A stretch of DNA of 64,000 nt from PALSA-693 sp963780345 (GCA_963780345.1 CAWABU010000001.1:1-64000); one strand, 5' to 3'. Numbered from the stretch's first letter, positions 54,400 to 63,913 are shown. The notes: generated from the sequence alone by a model not told the origin. Program-made: numbers and translations.

Positions 54400-54727
54400 A
54401 CTTATCGGGAGGGTTTAGTCGCGTCGCTCGAGATCCAACTCGCCCGGGTAATCGAGGAGCCGGTACCCCTTGGTCGCCGTGGAATTCGGTCTCGGCCGTG
54501 TGCTGCGGCGCTCAGTTTCTTCCGCAGCCGGGACGTCAATGCACCTGTAACGAGTTGGTAGTTCGCTGCGGCGGCCGCTCTGCCCGTACGCGTTGATCGG
54601 GCGGAAGGTCGGTACCACCCGATTGGCCCCAACAGCAGCTCGACCAAGACGTCACGCTGCCAGCGAACGCGACACGCCGTCTGTCGTCGTCGAACACCTC
54701 CAGTTGGTCGAGCAACCGGTATTGCAT
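54400..54727 (-). pseudogene. BTAD/SARP-type transcriptional regulator remnant
   Basis: ATG 54727 opens MQYRLLDQLEVFDDDRRRVA, the usual beginning of AfsR/BTAD regulators. Adjacent frames continue QRDVLVELLLGPIG, then VVSRLRK-like SRLRKKL, and GYRLLDYPGELDLE, which matches the end of the winged-helix part. At least two shifts interrupt it. A leftover segment at 53940-54350 (ENASRLGAPLGLAELASQVL) may be from the same gene's BTAD part. Non-functional as read. Confidence 0.5.
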
Positions 54728-54827
54728 CGCCTCTCCGCCCCACGACCTCGCCGACCCTCGCAGCCGCTGCCTCCCTGACGGCCCCGGAGCACCGATTCAG
54801 CTGGAGCCCGGGGCGGCTTTCCACTGT

Positions 54828-54895
54828 GTCGACGCCGGTCGGAAACTGCGCGCTTTTGCCGGTCGAAAAGTGCGCGGTGTAGGTCGTCGTCCAGT
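54828..54895. repeat. Repeated end of an IS21-like element
   Basis: GCCGGTCGGAAACTGCGCGC (about 54834) and GCCGGTCGAAAAGTGCGCGG (about 54858) are imperfect direct repeats next to the IstB fragment. IS21-family ends carry such repeated TnpA sites. Confidence 0.45.
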
Positions 54896-55027
54896 TTAGG
54901 TGTCGGATTCGGTGCGGATGCTGGGGAGGGTGTCGATCCCGCGGTTGCGGAGCCGGTAGCTGGCTCCTTTGAGGGTCAGGACGTCGGCGTGGTGAACGAT
55001 GCGGTCGATCATGGCGGCCGCCGTTGA
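54896..55027 (-). pseudogene. IstB-like (IS21) C-terminal fragment
   Basis: Minus-strand reading gives AAMIDRIVHHADVLTLKGAS then YRLRNRGIDTLPSIRTESD and TAA at 54898-54896. This is the end of the IS21 helper ATPase IstB (family ends are RLLHHCHV...GxSYRL). Only about 43 residues remain; the rest is lost. Confidence 0.65.
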
Positions 55028-55437
55028 CCGACTCAAGAGCGCCGCATGGGAGCTCATCATCGAAGGCGAGTCCTACCGCCAACACGAAAAGCCCACTCTC
55101 ACCAACCCGACCGACGCCACCCCACGCGTCGCCGACGCCGCACTTGACAACATCACCGGCACACGAGAACATCACGCTGGCCGACCAACATGGGCCACCA
55201 CGCGGTCCCATGCTCCTGGCAACAGGATGGTCCCTTACAGCTGGCAAGCGACACAGGACGCGCCGCGTTGGGAGTGAGCTACCTTAACGCGAGGCGCCGG
55301 GTCGACCCCGGCCCGACGCCCGCCCGAACCTCCCCATCCGAACTCCAGCCAAGAGACCCGCGGCAAGTGAATCTCGTATAACCGGCCACCAGGTGCAAGT
55401 CCGACACTCGGTCTCCCAGGCCAAAGGAGGTGCCGCC
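55028..55437. other. IS-debris region
   Basis: No intact gene. A short plus-strand frame (VDRLKSAAWELIIEGESYRQ, 55024-55083) resembles a second, inverted piece of a transposition helper, but it is too short to be sure. Confidence 0.3.
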
Positions 55438-56355
55438 ATTCCAAGCCAGGCAATGCAAGACCTGATTGATACCTTCCGGGACCGGCAGCAGGCCAGTGCC
55501 AGCCAGCCTGCGCTCACGCTGGAAGAGCGCCGCGCCGCCTTCGCCCCCGCCGGCCATCTCCATCCGATACCTGACAACGTGTTGGTGAGCGAGGTGACCG
55601 CTGGCGGGGTGCCAGCTCATTGGGTTACCGCCCCGGGAGCGGACGCCGGCCGGGTACTGCTGTTCTTGCACGGCGGCGGCTACGAGCTCGGGTCGCTTCG
55701 CAGCGACGGCGAGCTGGTCGCCCGGCTGGGACGGGCCTGCGGGATGCGGGTGCTGTTCCCCGAGTATCGCCTGGCCCCTGAGCATCCCTTCCCCGCCGCC
55801 ATTGACGACGTCCGGGCCGCGTGGCGCTGGCTCCGTAGCGACCAGGGCCTGAGCGCAACATCGATGGCGGTGGCCGGCGACTCGGCCGGCGGAGGGCTTA
55901 GCGTCGCTCTGCTGGTGGCCCTGCGTGACGCCGAGGAGGCGTTGCCGGCGGCCGCCGCCCTGATGTCCCCGACGGTCGATCTGACCGGCTCGGGGACCTC
56001 GATGACCGAACGCGTCGAGCAGGATCCCATCTCCACTCCCGCCATGCTCCGTCAGTTCGCGTCCGACTACCTGGCCGGTGCTGACCCGACTACCCCCCTG
56101 GCGTCGCCGTTGTTCGCCTCGCTGTCGGGGCTCCCGCCGCTCCTGGTGCAGGTAGGCACTGCCGATCTGCTGCTCAGCGACTCCGAACGTCTGGCCGCAA
56201 AGGCAACCCGAGCTGGCGTTGACGTCACCCTGGAGATCGGCGAGGGGCTACCCCACGTCTACCAAACCCTTCTTGGCACCCCCGAGGCAGCCGAGGCCAC
56301 CGAGCAGATCGGAAAGTTCCTGCGGGCCCGGGTACGCGAACCGGACAGTCGATAG
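55438..56355 (+). CDS. Alpha/beta-hydrolase (hormone-sensitive lipase-like)
   Basis: A serine esterase of about 305 residues. LLFLHGGGYELGS is the HGGG oxyanion motif, VAGDSAGGGLSVAL holds the catalytic Ser, VGTADLLLSDSE the Asp and GLPHVYQ the His. Other family pieces are FPEYRLAPEHPFPAAIDDV. An excellent AAAGGAGGT lies at 55423-55431, with the in-frame ATT 55438 placed 7 nt after it; ATG 55453 is 22 nt away. Either could be the start. The gene is intact, unlike most of its surroundings. Confidence 0.88.
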   Translation: MPSQAMQDLIDTFRDRQQASASQPALTLEERRAAFAPAGHLHPIPDNVLVSEVTAGGVPAHWVTAPGADAGRVLLFLHGGGYELGSLRSDGELVARLGRACGMRVLFPEYRLAPEHPFPAAIDDVRAAWRWLRSDQGLSATSMAVAGDSAGGGLSVALLVALRDAEEALPAAAALMSPTVDLTGSGTSMTERVEQDPISTPAMLRQFASDYLAGADPTTPLASPLFASLSGLPPLLVQVGTADLLLSDSERLAAKATRAGVDVTLEIGEGLPHVYQTLLGTPEAAEATEQIGKFLRARVREPDSR

Positions 56356-57016
56356 ACAGCTTCCCGGCCATCATTCGCCAATCCGCGGACTGGAACGTGC
56401 GTGGTTGAGCGCTCGCCAACCATCAGGCCCTTCTCGGGGGAGTGGTGCGGATCATGGACCTGGCTCGTGACACACTTTTACCTTGCTCGGGGATCTAAGG
56501 CCCGGTCGGTGTCACCCATTCGGCGGGGTCGGCCCTGAACTTTTGCGCTGTCGCGGGGGCCGGGGGACACATACCCACCGAGCCAGTGGCGAGGAAAGGG
56601 ACAACTGTCTGCGAGCCAGCTTCCCTCCGATAGCGGTGCCAACGTTTGTGGACTATTTCGCAGTACGCCGCTCTGCGCCCTGGGTACGTCAGTGGCCGGC
56701 CGACTGCCCACTGTCGATGTGCAGGATTGGTCTGCGGGCCCGAGCTGGCCACGTCACGCTCGACCGGTTCGTTCCCGACTGTGGCGGGCGCCCGGATGGC
56801 CCTGGATCGGCGATTACATTGGTGACGGCGACCATCGACCTGGAACCGGTTGAACCAGACGGGCGGCGTCGCCTGGACAGCAGGACCCCTCACCATAAGA
56901 GCGACTTCTGCAGGGATGGGAGCAAGCATGACAGGTGCGCTCATGACGCCTCGACGCCTGGCGGGGCCGGCCGAAGGCGTCCGATGCGAGTAGTACTCTT
57001 GAGCACGGGTTACCGT
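56356..57016. other. Long stretch without gene
   Basis: About 660 bp. Open frames on either strand lack family-like sequence, hydrophobic segments or start signals. I see nothing I can assign. It may be remains of decayed genes. Confidence 0.4.
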
Positions 57017-57028
57017 CAGGTCGACCTG
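57017..57028. promoter_or_regulatory. Operator-like palindrome before dehalogenase-like gene
   Basis: CAGGTCGACCTG is a perfect 12-bp palindrome ending 16 bp before ATG 57045, just ahead of the GGAAAGGAAA ribosome-binding site. It could bind a repressor. Confidence 0.35.
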
Positions 57029-57044
57029 AAGGAAAGGAAACTGT

Positions 57045-57900
57045 ATGACTGACATTGCCTACCGCACGGCAGATGTGGACGGTCTGACGGTGTTCTACCG
57101 GGAAGCGGGAGCCTTGGACGCACCCACTTTGGTGCTCCTGCACGGCTTCCCATCCGCAAGCCACCAGTTCCGCGAGTTGATCCCGCTCCTAGCCGACCAG
57201 TTTCATATCGTTGCTCCTGACCTGCCCGGCTTTGGCAAATCCGACATGCCGGCACGAGGTGACTTCGACTACACGTTCGCGCTTCTGAACGGCCGCCATT
57301 GATCGCCTGACCGAAGTGCTTGGCCTCGACCGATTCGCACTGTACGTATTCGACTACGGCGCGCCAGTTGGATTTCGCATAGCTACCCAACACCCCGAAC
57401 GTATAAGCGCAATCATCTCCCAGAGCGGCAACGCCTACGACGAAGGCCTGAGCGACGGATGGATCCCCATCCAGACGTACTGGAAGGACCCGTCGATGGC
57501 TAATCGCGAAGCGATCCGGACGTTCGTCCAGCCGCAGACGACGATCTGGGCGTACACGCAGGGGGTTCCCGACAAAGCGCGGATCAGTCCGGACGGCTAC
57601 GGGCTCGACAATTACTACCTCGCTCGCAACGGTGCCGACGAGATCCAGCTCGACCTGTTCCTTGACTACGCTAGCAACGTCGCGCTTTACCCGACCTTTC
57701 AAGAGTACTTCCGCACGAGTCGGCCACCTTTGCTCGCGGTCTGGGGTCGAAATGACCCGTTCTTCTTGCCGGCCGGGGCCGAAGCCTTCAAGCGCGACCT
57801 CCCCGACGCCGATGTTCGTTTCTTTGATACCGGTCATTTCGCCCTGGAAACCCATGTCAACGAGATTGCAACCGCCATCCGTGAGTTCCTTAGCCGGTAG
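57045..57900 (+). CDS. Haloalkane dehalogenase/epoxide hydrolase-like protein (one frameshift)
   Basis: An alpha/beta-hydrolase of about 285 residues. ATG 57045 follows GGAAAGGAAAC. First frame: LVLLHGFPSASHQFRELIPL (HGF oxyanion motif), APDLPGFGKSD. A one-base shift near 57285-57300 leads to AIDRLTEVLGLDRFALYVFD, where VFDYGAP has Asp in the nucleophile position, as in haloalkane dehalogenases and epoxide hydrolases rather than Ser esterases. VWGRNDPFFLP has the acid and DTGHFALETH the His. Substrate unknown. Confidence 0.78.
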
Positions 57901-58084
57901 CGGTCGCACCACCTAGCCGCGAATTGTGGCCATCCGCTACCGATCGACCGTGCCGGTCGCAACGCCGGCGGTGGCCCTTTTGCCGTCGTGTTACCTCCCG
58001 CCGCATCAGCCTTAAGGCTCTCGCCGAGCTAGTCGGCTGTTCGGGGAAGCCGGAAATAGTCATAAAAGAGAAGGAGAACGACAC

Positions 58085-58606
58085 ATGAGCATCATCGACG
58101 AGGCGCTCAGCGCGAATGCAACCATAGCCAACGGCTTCGACCCCGACCGCGGCAAGCCGCCGGCGCCTAAAATCGCGATCGTCACCTGCGCGGATCCCCG
58201 CTTAACCGACATCGAGCAGATGCTGGGTCTGTCCCACAGCGATGTCGACATGATCAGGAACTTCGGCACCGTGATCGACGACGACGCGGTCCGATCGCTC
58301 ATTCTCTCGACCAGGTTGCTCGGCACCCGGGAGATAATGATCATCAATCACACCGACTGCGGGATGCTCAGGTTCACCGACAGCGAACTCGAGGACCGAC
58401 TGCGCAAGGAAACAGGGCGGTCGCCGATTGCCCCAGCGAAATTTGACAGCTTCACCGACGCCGAGACGAACACCAGGGAGCAGATCCACAAGGCCAGGTC
58501 GCATCCGTGGATCGCACCCGAGGTCCCTATCCGGGGTTTCGTGTATGACGTCAAAACCGGGCGCCTCAGCGAGGTGTTCCCGGACGGGGAGACCGCCACC
58601 ACTTAG
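58085..58606 (+). CDS. Beta-carbonic anhydrase
   Basis: A 173-residue beta-class carbonic anhydrase. IAIVTCADPRLTDIEQMLG has the first zinc Cys and the Asp-Arg pair; MIRNFGTVIDDDAVRSL follows; INHTDCGMLRF has the zinc His and second Cys. It would interconvert CO2 and bicarbonate in the cytoplasm. Strong GAGAAGGAGAACGACAC precedes ATG 58085. Its N-terminus (MSIIDEALSANA) resembles that of the next gene. Confidence 0.92.
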   Translation: MSIIDEALSANATIANGFDPDRGKPPAPKIAIVTCADPRLTDIEQMLGLSHSDVDMIRNFGTVIDDDAVRSLILSTRLLGTREIMIINHTDCGMLRFTDSELEDRLRKETGRSPIAPAKFDSFTDAETNTREQIHKARSHPWIAPEVPIRGFVYDVKTGRLSEVFPDGETATT

Positions 58607-58903
58607 CCAGGGGCGTCGCCGCCGCGGCGACGTGGTGCGCGACGGCGTCGGGGGCAGGTTGGCCATGACGCCACGAAACCAGGCGCCATCGCTGCCTGCA
58701 CGGTCAGGCTCGACCTTGACTGCCGCCCCATGGCAGCCATCAGCACCCAGTAATGCCAGCGGGGCTCCGATCGGCCGGTCGAGGTTCCAGATATCGGTTG
58801 CCGGGTCCCAAGGTTAGCAACATGGCCCAGGCCACATCGACACGTATACCGAAACGACCGGTAGAAGCAAGAAATACCGGTACACCAAGAAGGAGAAAGG
58901 GAT
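58607..58903. other. Intergenic stretch before isochorismatase gene
   Basis: About 297 bp, no gene seen. AAGAAGGAGAAAGG (58888-58901) at the end is the ribosome-binding site of the next gene. Confidence 0.4.
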
Positions 58904-59621
58904 ATGAGCACGACTAATGAGGCCCTAACCGCCAATGAGAAGGCTAACCAGGTCCTCCCGGACGCCAAGTTCGTGTTCGATAAGTCTCAGGCGGCACTGG
59001 TCGTGATCGACCCGCAAAACGACTTCCTGAGCCCAAAGGGCGCCGGATGGCCGGTCTTCGGTCGCAGCGTGACCGAAAACAACACAGTCGCGAATCTGGC
59101 CAGCCTCTTCGAAGCGGCCGGGTCGGGCGACATGACCGTCGTGGTCTCGCCGCACTACGAGTATCCAGCCGACGCGGAATGGAGATTCGGAGGCCCAGCC
59201 GAGCAGCTCCTCAACGCACTTCACATGTTCGAACGCTCGGACCACTACCGTTGATGGTCTGCCCGGATCCGGTGCAGACTTCCTCGAGCAGTTCAAACGG
59301 TTCATCCTGGACGGGTCGGCAATCATCGCCTCGCCCCACAAGATATTCGGCCCGCAAACGAACGATCTGGCGCTTCAGCTTCGAAAGCGCAGCGTCTCAC
59401 AGATCATCCTGGCTGGCATGGCCGCAAACCTCTGCGTGGAATCCCATCTTCGTCATCTCCTGGAAGAGGGCTTCGAGGTCGTCGTCGTTGGCGATGCCAC
59501 CGCAGCACCACGAGTCGCCGTCGGCGACGCCTACCTCGCTGCCCTAACCAACTACAACTTCCTCGCCCACGGGGTCTGGACGACCGAAGAGGCGGTCTCA
59601 CACATTCGCGGCGGCCGCTAA
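58904..59621 (+). CDS. Isochorismatase-family cysteine hydrolase (one frameshift)
   Basis: A cysteine hydrolase of about 238 residues. Frame one: ALVVIDPQNDFLSPKGAG with the catalytic Asp, and TVVVSPHYEYP. Near 59240-59250 the frame shifts, then TVDGLPGSGADFLEQFKRFI, IIASPHKIFGPQTNDLALQL with the catalytic Lys, and LAGMAANLCVESHLRHLLEE with the nucleophile Cys. The end ALTNYNFLAHGVWTTEEAV is family-like. Members hydrolyse isochorismate, nicotinamide, or amides; the substrate is unknown. Confidence 0.82.
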
Positions 59622-59989
59622 CGCCCGGTCGGGCGCGTTGGTGCGATGGTCCGGGCGCGCCTCAGAACAACGGGGCACTGACCGTCTCCGGTCGCCTGCA
59701 GTCCGATTCGGCCCTCGGCCGGAGTGCCGTGACCTCCAGGGTATGGAGGACATCACGCGAGGTGATCGTGGCCGGACGAAGAGCTCGCCGCCGTGGGCGT
59801 ATCCGATCAGGTTTCCGAGTAGGGTGGCTCCGTGCCGGACGAAGTTCCCCTTGCGGGGAATCTAGGGGTATCGACACAGCCGGCAACGTAGCCGGCGCCA
59901 TGTGGGTGCTGTCTGGGTCGACAGGAGGTTCAGCGACAGAACTTCCTGGCACAGCGGGCACTGGCAGCACGACAAACCCCTTGCAGTGC
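59622..59989. other. Intergenic stretch, no gene seen
   Basis: About 370 bp with no supported coding or RNA feature. GGGGAATC (59859-59866) and nearby short inverted words are weak. Confidence 0.35.
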
Positions 59990-60405
59990 AAAGGTGCAAC
60001 CGATCAACAGGACCCAACGTGAGATGACAAGGGACCCGAAAAACTTGCCGGACAGGCACAGATCTGTATGGCGGTGGTGATGATGGATGGCAGGTGGAGC
60101 AGGACGTGGCCGCCCCAGGAGTGCCGAAGGACTCACGCTCGGTTCCATCCGAGATGATCGAGGACCCGGCAAACGACGTTGACCTCTTCGGCGACGTCGC
60201 TCGTGCATCTTGTGGAGGAGGGCGCCAGCCCGTTTGCTGGTATGTAGCGATCTCGTAGCTGGTGCCGATGTCGTCGATCATCCCGTCGAGGTACGTCGAA
60301 CAGACCGGGGCCGCCGTGCAGGACGAGCACTGCAGGGCCCGACCCACCTCTCCAACCCCCGATTTGTTCAGCGGTCTCCGGGGCAACCAGGAAGATCCTG
60401 CGCAT
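59990..60405 (-). pseudogene. Proline-iminopeptidase-like alpha/beta-hydrolase remnant
   Basis: ATG 60405 gives RRIFLVAPETAEQIGGWRGG and AVLVLHGGPGLF (HGGPG oxyanion motif). A shift leads to CSTYLDGMIDDIGTSYEIAT. A return shift gives EVNVVCRVLDHLGWN, and a third gives RHSWGGHVLLHLPSI with the Ser elbow. It ends about 140 residues in, so the cap and the last catalytic residues are absent. Inactive remnant. Confidence 0.6.
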
Positions 60406-60699
60406 CTCAGGTCGGATCCCCTGCCAAGTTCGCCTACTGAACATCCGGCGCCAGGGGCCCCCGTCGTCGCCGGAAGACTTACTGTTCGGAACGAACGTTG
60501 AGGTCGGCGAGCTGCTCAACGGTAGCCCACGGCCCAAGCCGGCCCATCCCGACGAATTGCTCTTCGTTGGTCGAAGGGGCTCACCACACGAAGAGCGGGG
60601 TCTTCTCGGCTCGTCTTTATCACGAGAACGTGTTTGGCTTCTTCGATGCGAAGGGCGTGTCTGTCCCGGCCGTGGTGACTGTGTTTGCGAGGAGCTGTA
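60406..60699. other. Intergenic stretch
   Basis: About 290 bp between two minus-strand hydrolases. No gene or terminator is clear. Confidence 0.35.
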
Positions 60700-61963
60700 T
60701 CAGGGGGACGTTGATCTGGACTCGACCAGGAAGTCTACGCTGCCGCGGCGATTTGCGCAGCGATCTGAAGCTGCTCGGAGTTCCTCTGAGAAGAGCTGCG
60801 GTTCTTCCCAGGCGGCGAAGTGGCCGCCCTTGTCGACCTCGTTGAAGTAGATGGGGACGTTGGGGTATGCCCGCTCGACCCAGCTGCGCGGGGTCCGCCA
60901 GATCTCCCCGGGGAACGTGGTGAAGCCGACCGGAATCGAGACCGGCGTGGGCGCCTGGCCGGCCGCACGAGCGTTCTCCTGTCCTTCCTCCCAGTACGAG
61001 CGCGCCGCCGAGGCCCCGGTGCCGGTCAGCCAGTACAGCGTGATGTTGTCGACGATGTGTTCGCGGGTGAGATTGCCCGAGGGTTGCCCGTCGACGAAGG
61101 CGCGGGCGATCTTCTGGTAGCTGTCCGTGTCGTGATCGATGATCCAGGCCGCCAGGGCGATGGGTGAATCCAGGAGGGCGTAGCCGATCGTCTCCGGGCG
61201 GGTTGCCTGCTCCACGAAGTAGCCGGTGCCGGACGCATGGAATGCGGCCGAGCTGGTCGAGGGCAGCACGTTCTTCTTCGGTGGGTGGCGACGCGCTCAG
61301 GGCTTCGGCGTCGCCCAGCGCCGGCGTGAGCAGGTTGGTGTGGATGCCGATCAGACCGTCGAGTCCCAGGCGGCCCATCGCGTCGGTGACCTGGGAGCCC
61401 ACGTCGCCGCCCTGGGCGACGTACCGGGTGTAGCCGAGGCGCCGCATGAGCTCGTGCCAGGCCTGTCCGATGCGGATGGGGCCCCAGCCGAGCTCGGTCG
61501 GCTCGTCGGAGAAGCCGTAGCCGGGGATGGACGGCAGCACGAGGTGGAACGCGTCCTCGGCGCGCCCGCCGTGCGCGGTCGGGTCGGTGAGTGGGCCGAT
61601 GGTCTCGAGCAGCTCGATGATCGAGCCCGGCCAGCCGTGCGTCATGATCAACGGCAACGCGTCCTCGTGCGGCGACTCCACGTGGATGAAGTGGATGTCC
61701 AGCACGTCGATCTCGGTCTTGAACTGCGGCAGCGCGTTCAGTCGCGCCTCGCACTGGCGCCAGTCGTACTCGGTCGTCCAGTAGCGGGCGAGCTCCTGCG
61801 TCGCCGCCAACTGCACACCCTGCGACCGATCGGTGACGAGCTCCCTGGTCGGCCAGCGCGTCGCATCGATGCGGCGGCGCAATTCTTCGATCTCGCGCTG
61901 AGGAACGTCGATCCGGAACGGGCGGATCGCCGTCTCCGTGCTCGCGGTCGTGGTGTCACTCAT
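60700..61963 (-). CDS. Epoxide hydrolase, EHN-domain family (one frameshift)
   Basis: An enzyme of about 420 residues. ATG 61963 follows GAGAGGA. The EHN N-terminal domain is IRPFRIDVPQREIEELRRRI; LPLIMTHGWPGSIIELLETI has the oxyanion HGWPG; YVAQGGDVGSQVTDAMG has the nucleophile Asp; NEVDKGGHFAAWEEPQLF has the His. A shift near 61255 falls between EERAALDQL and AAFHASGTGYFVEQATRPET; both sides are family-like. It would open epoxides to diols. It is close to microsomal-type/juvenile-hormone epoxide hydrolase relatives of actinobacteria. Confidence 0.82.
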
Positions 61964-62678
61964 GATCGTGTCCTCTCGGGGTTCGCCTCGATTGGGTGTC
62001 TTGTTGATCGTGGAGTTGTCGCGACGTGGAAGGGAACATTCCTCGATGAGCATAGAGCCGAAGACTCGATGCATCGGACGGCGGCCGCGGAACTCACGAG
62101 CGCCGTTGGCGATCGGCAAGGACTCCCGACGAAGCCCTCGCTTGGACACCCGCCCCCAGGTTCCGATCATCCCGCCCTGGACGAGCGAGCGCTCAGATTG
62201 CCCGTGATCTGGACCACCCTCACGAGGACCTCGGTGGGGTGTCGGACCGGGGAACGGCTCGGGGGTCGGGGTCGTGGAGGATGAGGGCCTGACCTGGCCG
62301 GATTGTCGGACCAGAACGTCCGATTTCCGAGGTGGCTCGGTTACCTCAAACATCCCATGTGTGAAGGCGTCGTGGCTGCAAGCGGGGATCCGATTTTCAG
62401 CTGATTGGCTGGAGAAGGCGGCGGGCAAGAGAGAAGGGGGACCTTCGGTCAGGCGGTCCGGGGATCTCGAGTTGGTAGCTGGTGGGGAGGTCCCCCTTCC
62501 CTCTTTGTCCATTGTTGGCCCGTGGGACAGCTCGGCAGGGTCGGCGTCAAGCGCCGGTCGCACCTCGGCCGGTTGCGGCTGCGGGTTGGTTGGTTGGCTC
62601 CCTTGACCGCTTGACCCCGCCCCCTGGCGAGGGCAAGAGCAGAGCAGGGACCTCCCGGATAACCATTGGAGTCGCTAA
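61964..62678. other. Non-coding stretch between epoxide hydrolase and IS110 element
   Basis: About 715 bp. The only structure seen is the 12-bp inverted repeat listed separately and several GGGACCT/AGGTCCC words. It holds the promoter of the epoxide hydrolase gene. No gene was supported. Confidence 0.4.
62433..62499. repeat. 12-bp inverted repeat
   Basis: GAAGGGGGACCT (62433-62444) and its complement AGGTCCCCCTTC (62488-62499) flank 43 bp. It could be a terminator-type stem or an IS end; it lies 180 bp outside the IS110 direct repeat. Confidence 0.6.
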
Positions 62679-63913
62679 CCATCCCAACGATCAGCAAGGA
62701 GGTCCTTGATGGAAGCATGGTATGTGGGTTGGATCTGCATCGTCAGCAGATCACGTTCGACGTCGCCGAGACGCGAGTCGGGGGAGGTGTGGCGGGGCCG
62801 GGTGTGGCAGCCGGACCGGGAACGGTTCCGGCGCTGGCTGGCCCAGGAGGTGGCCGGCCAGAGCCAATGGCGGCCGGTGGCGATCGCCGTGGAGGGATGC
62901 ACCGGTTGGCGGTACGTGGTCGAGGAGATCACTCGCCGCTGGGTTCGAGGCGCATCTGGCCGAGCCGGCCGACACCAGGCGGCGCGGGGTCGCAAGCGGC
63001 GGGCCAAGACGGATCGCAGCGACTCTGGCCTGTTGCGCGAGCTGTTCCAGGACGGGGACTGCCCGAGTCCTGGATCCCGCCGACGATCGTGTTGGAGTGG
63101 CGCGAACGGGTGCGGCTGTACAAGACGCTGGTCGATCAGCGCACCCAGTGGGTGCAGCGGATCCACGCCGAGTTGTTCCAGCACGGTGTGGCGGTGCCCG
63201 GAGGCTCAGATCCGCTACGAGCAGACCCGGAGCTGGCTCTCGAGCGATCCGGCTTGAGCATAAGCCGCGGCAGGACGGCAGCGGATCGCGCATGGCGTAC
63301 GCGAATGATCGACGCCATCTACGCCGAGTCCCAGCCGCTGAAGCTCGAGCTCACCCGCTTCGGGCAGCGCCAGCCGGCCTGTCGAGCCCTGGTCGCACCC
63401 AGTACGGCATCGGCGGGCTGATCGCCGTGGCGGTGTGGTCCGAGCTCGGCGACTGTCAACGCTTCACCCGCTCCGACCAGGCGGTGCGCCACAGCGGCCT
63501 GGACGTCACCGTCGACCAGTCGGATCGCAGGCGCGCCGAGGGCTACCTCTCCCGGCAAGGACCGAGATCTTGCGCTGGGCGCTGTACGAAGCAGCCAAGA
63601 ACGCCTCGCATCAGGCCGCCCCGACCACGACTACTACACGGCGGTGAAGGAACGCTCACGACGGCAAGTTGGCGGCGATCTCGGTCGCCCGCAAGCTCGC
63701 CCGCCGCTGCTATCACATCTTGCGCACCCTCGACCCCGACGTCGTCTACGCGATGGCCTGATCATTCGAATGTCGCAGCCCTGAAGCGACGGCAGGGATC
63801 GCCCACAACAATCACAGGGTCTCGCGGTCAAGCTCCCGCCACCGGCGTGCCCGCCAGCCATCCGTGCTGGACGGCCTTCAAACATTGAGCCGACCGCGCT
63901 CCCATCCCAACGA
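62679..63913 (+). mobile_element. IS110-family insertion element
   Basis: A transposase remnant of the DEDD/transposase-20 type is bounded by direct copies of CCATCCCAACGA at 62679-62690 and 63902-63913, giving about 1.23 kb, the usual size for IS110/IS1111. The non-coding part at the left is only about 30 bp and at the right about 140 bp, which resembles the IS1111 arrangement. Whether the 12-bp copies are true ends or chance cannot be settled here. Confidence 0.55.
62709..63761 (+). pseudogene. IS110-family transposase, multiply frameshifted
   Basis: ATG 62709 follows GGAGGTCC. Joining frames gives YVGLDLHRQQITFDVAETR (first catalytic Asp), VAIAVEGCTGWRYVVEEIT (Glu), AEPADTR, RAKTDRSDSGLLRELF (the two Asp), then IVLEWRERVRLYKTLVDQRT, and the C-terminal transposase-20 part with YGIGGLIAVAVWSELGDCQR and SDQAVRHSGLDVTVDQSDRR. 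It ends LDPDVVYAMA at TGA 63759-63761. At least five shifts are needed, near 62735, 62770, 62990, 63060, 63200 and 63400. It cannot be translated whole as given. Confidence 0.8.

Noticed and set aside
56495..57055. A 186-codon minus-strand open frame in the gap before the dehalogenase-like gene
   Set aside because: No recognisable motif, no ribosome-binding site, and it overlaps the promoter and ribosome-binding site of the plus-strand gene.
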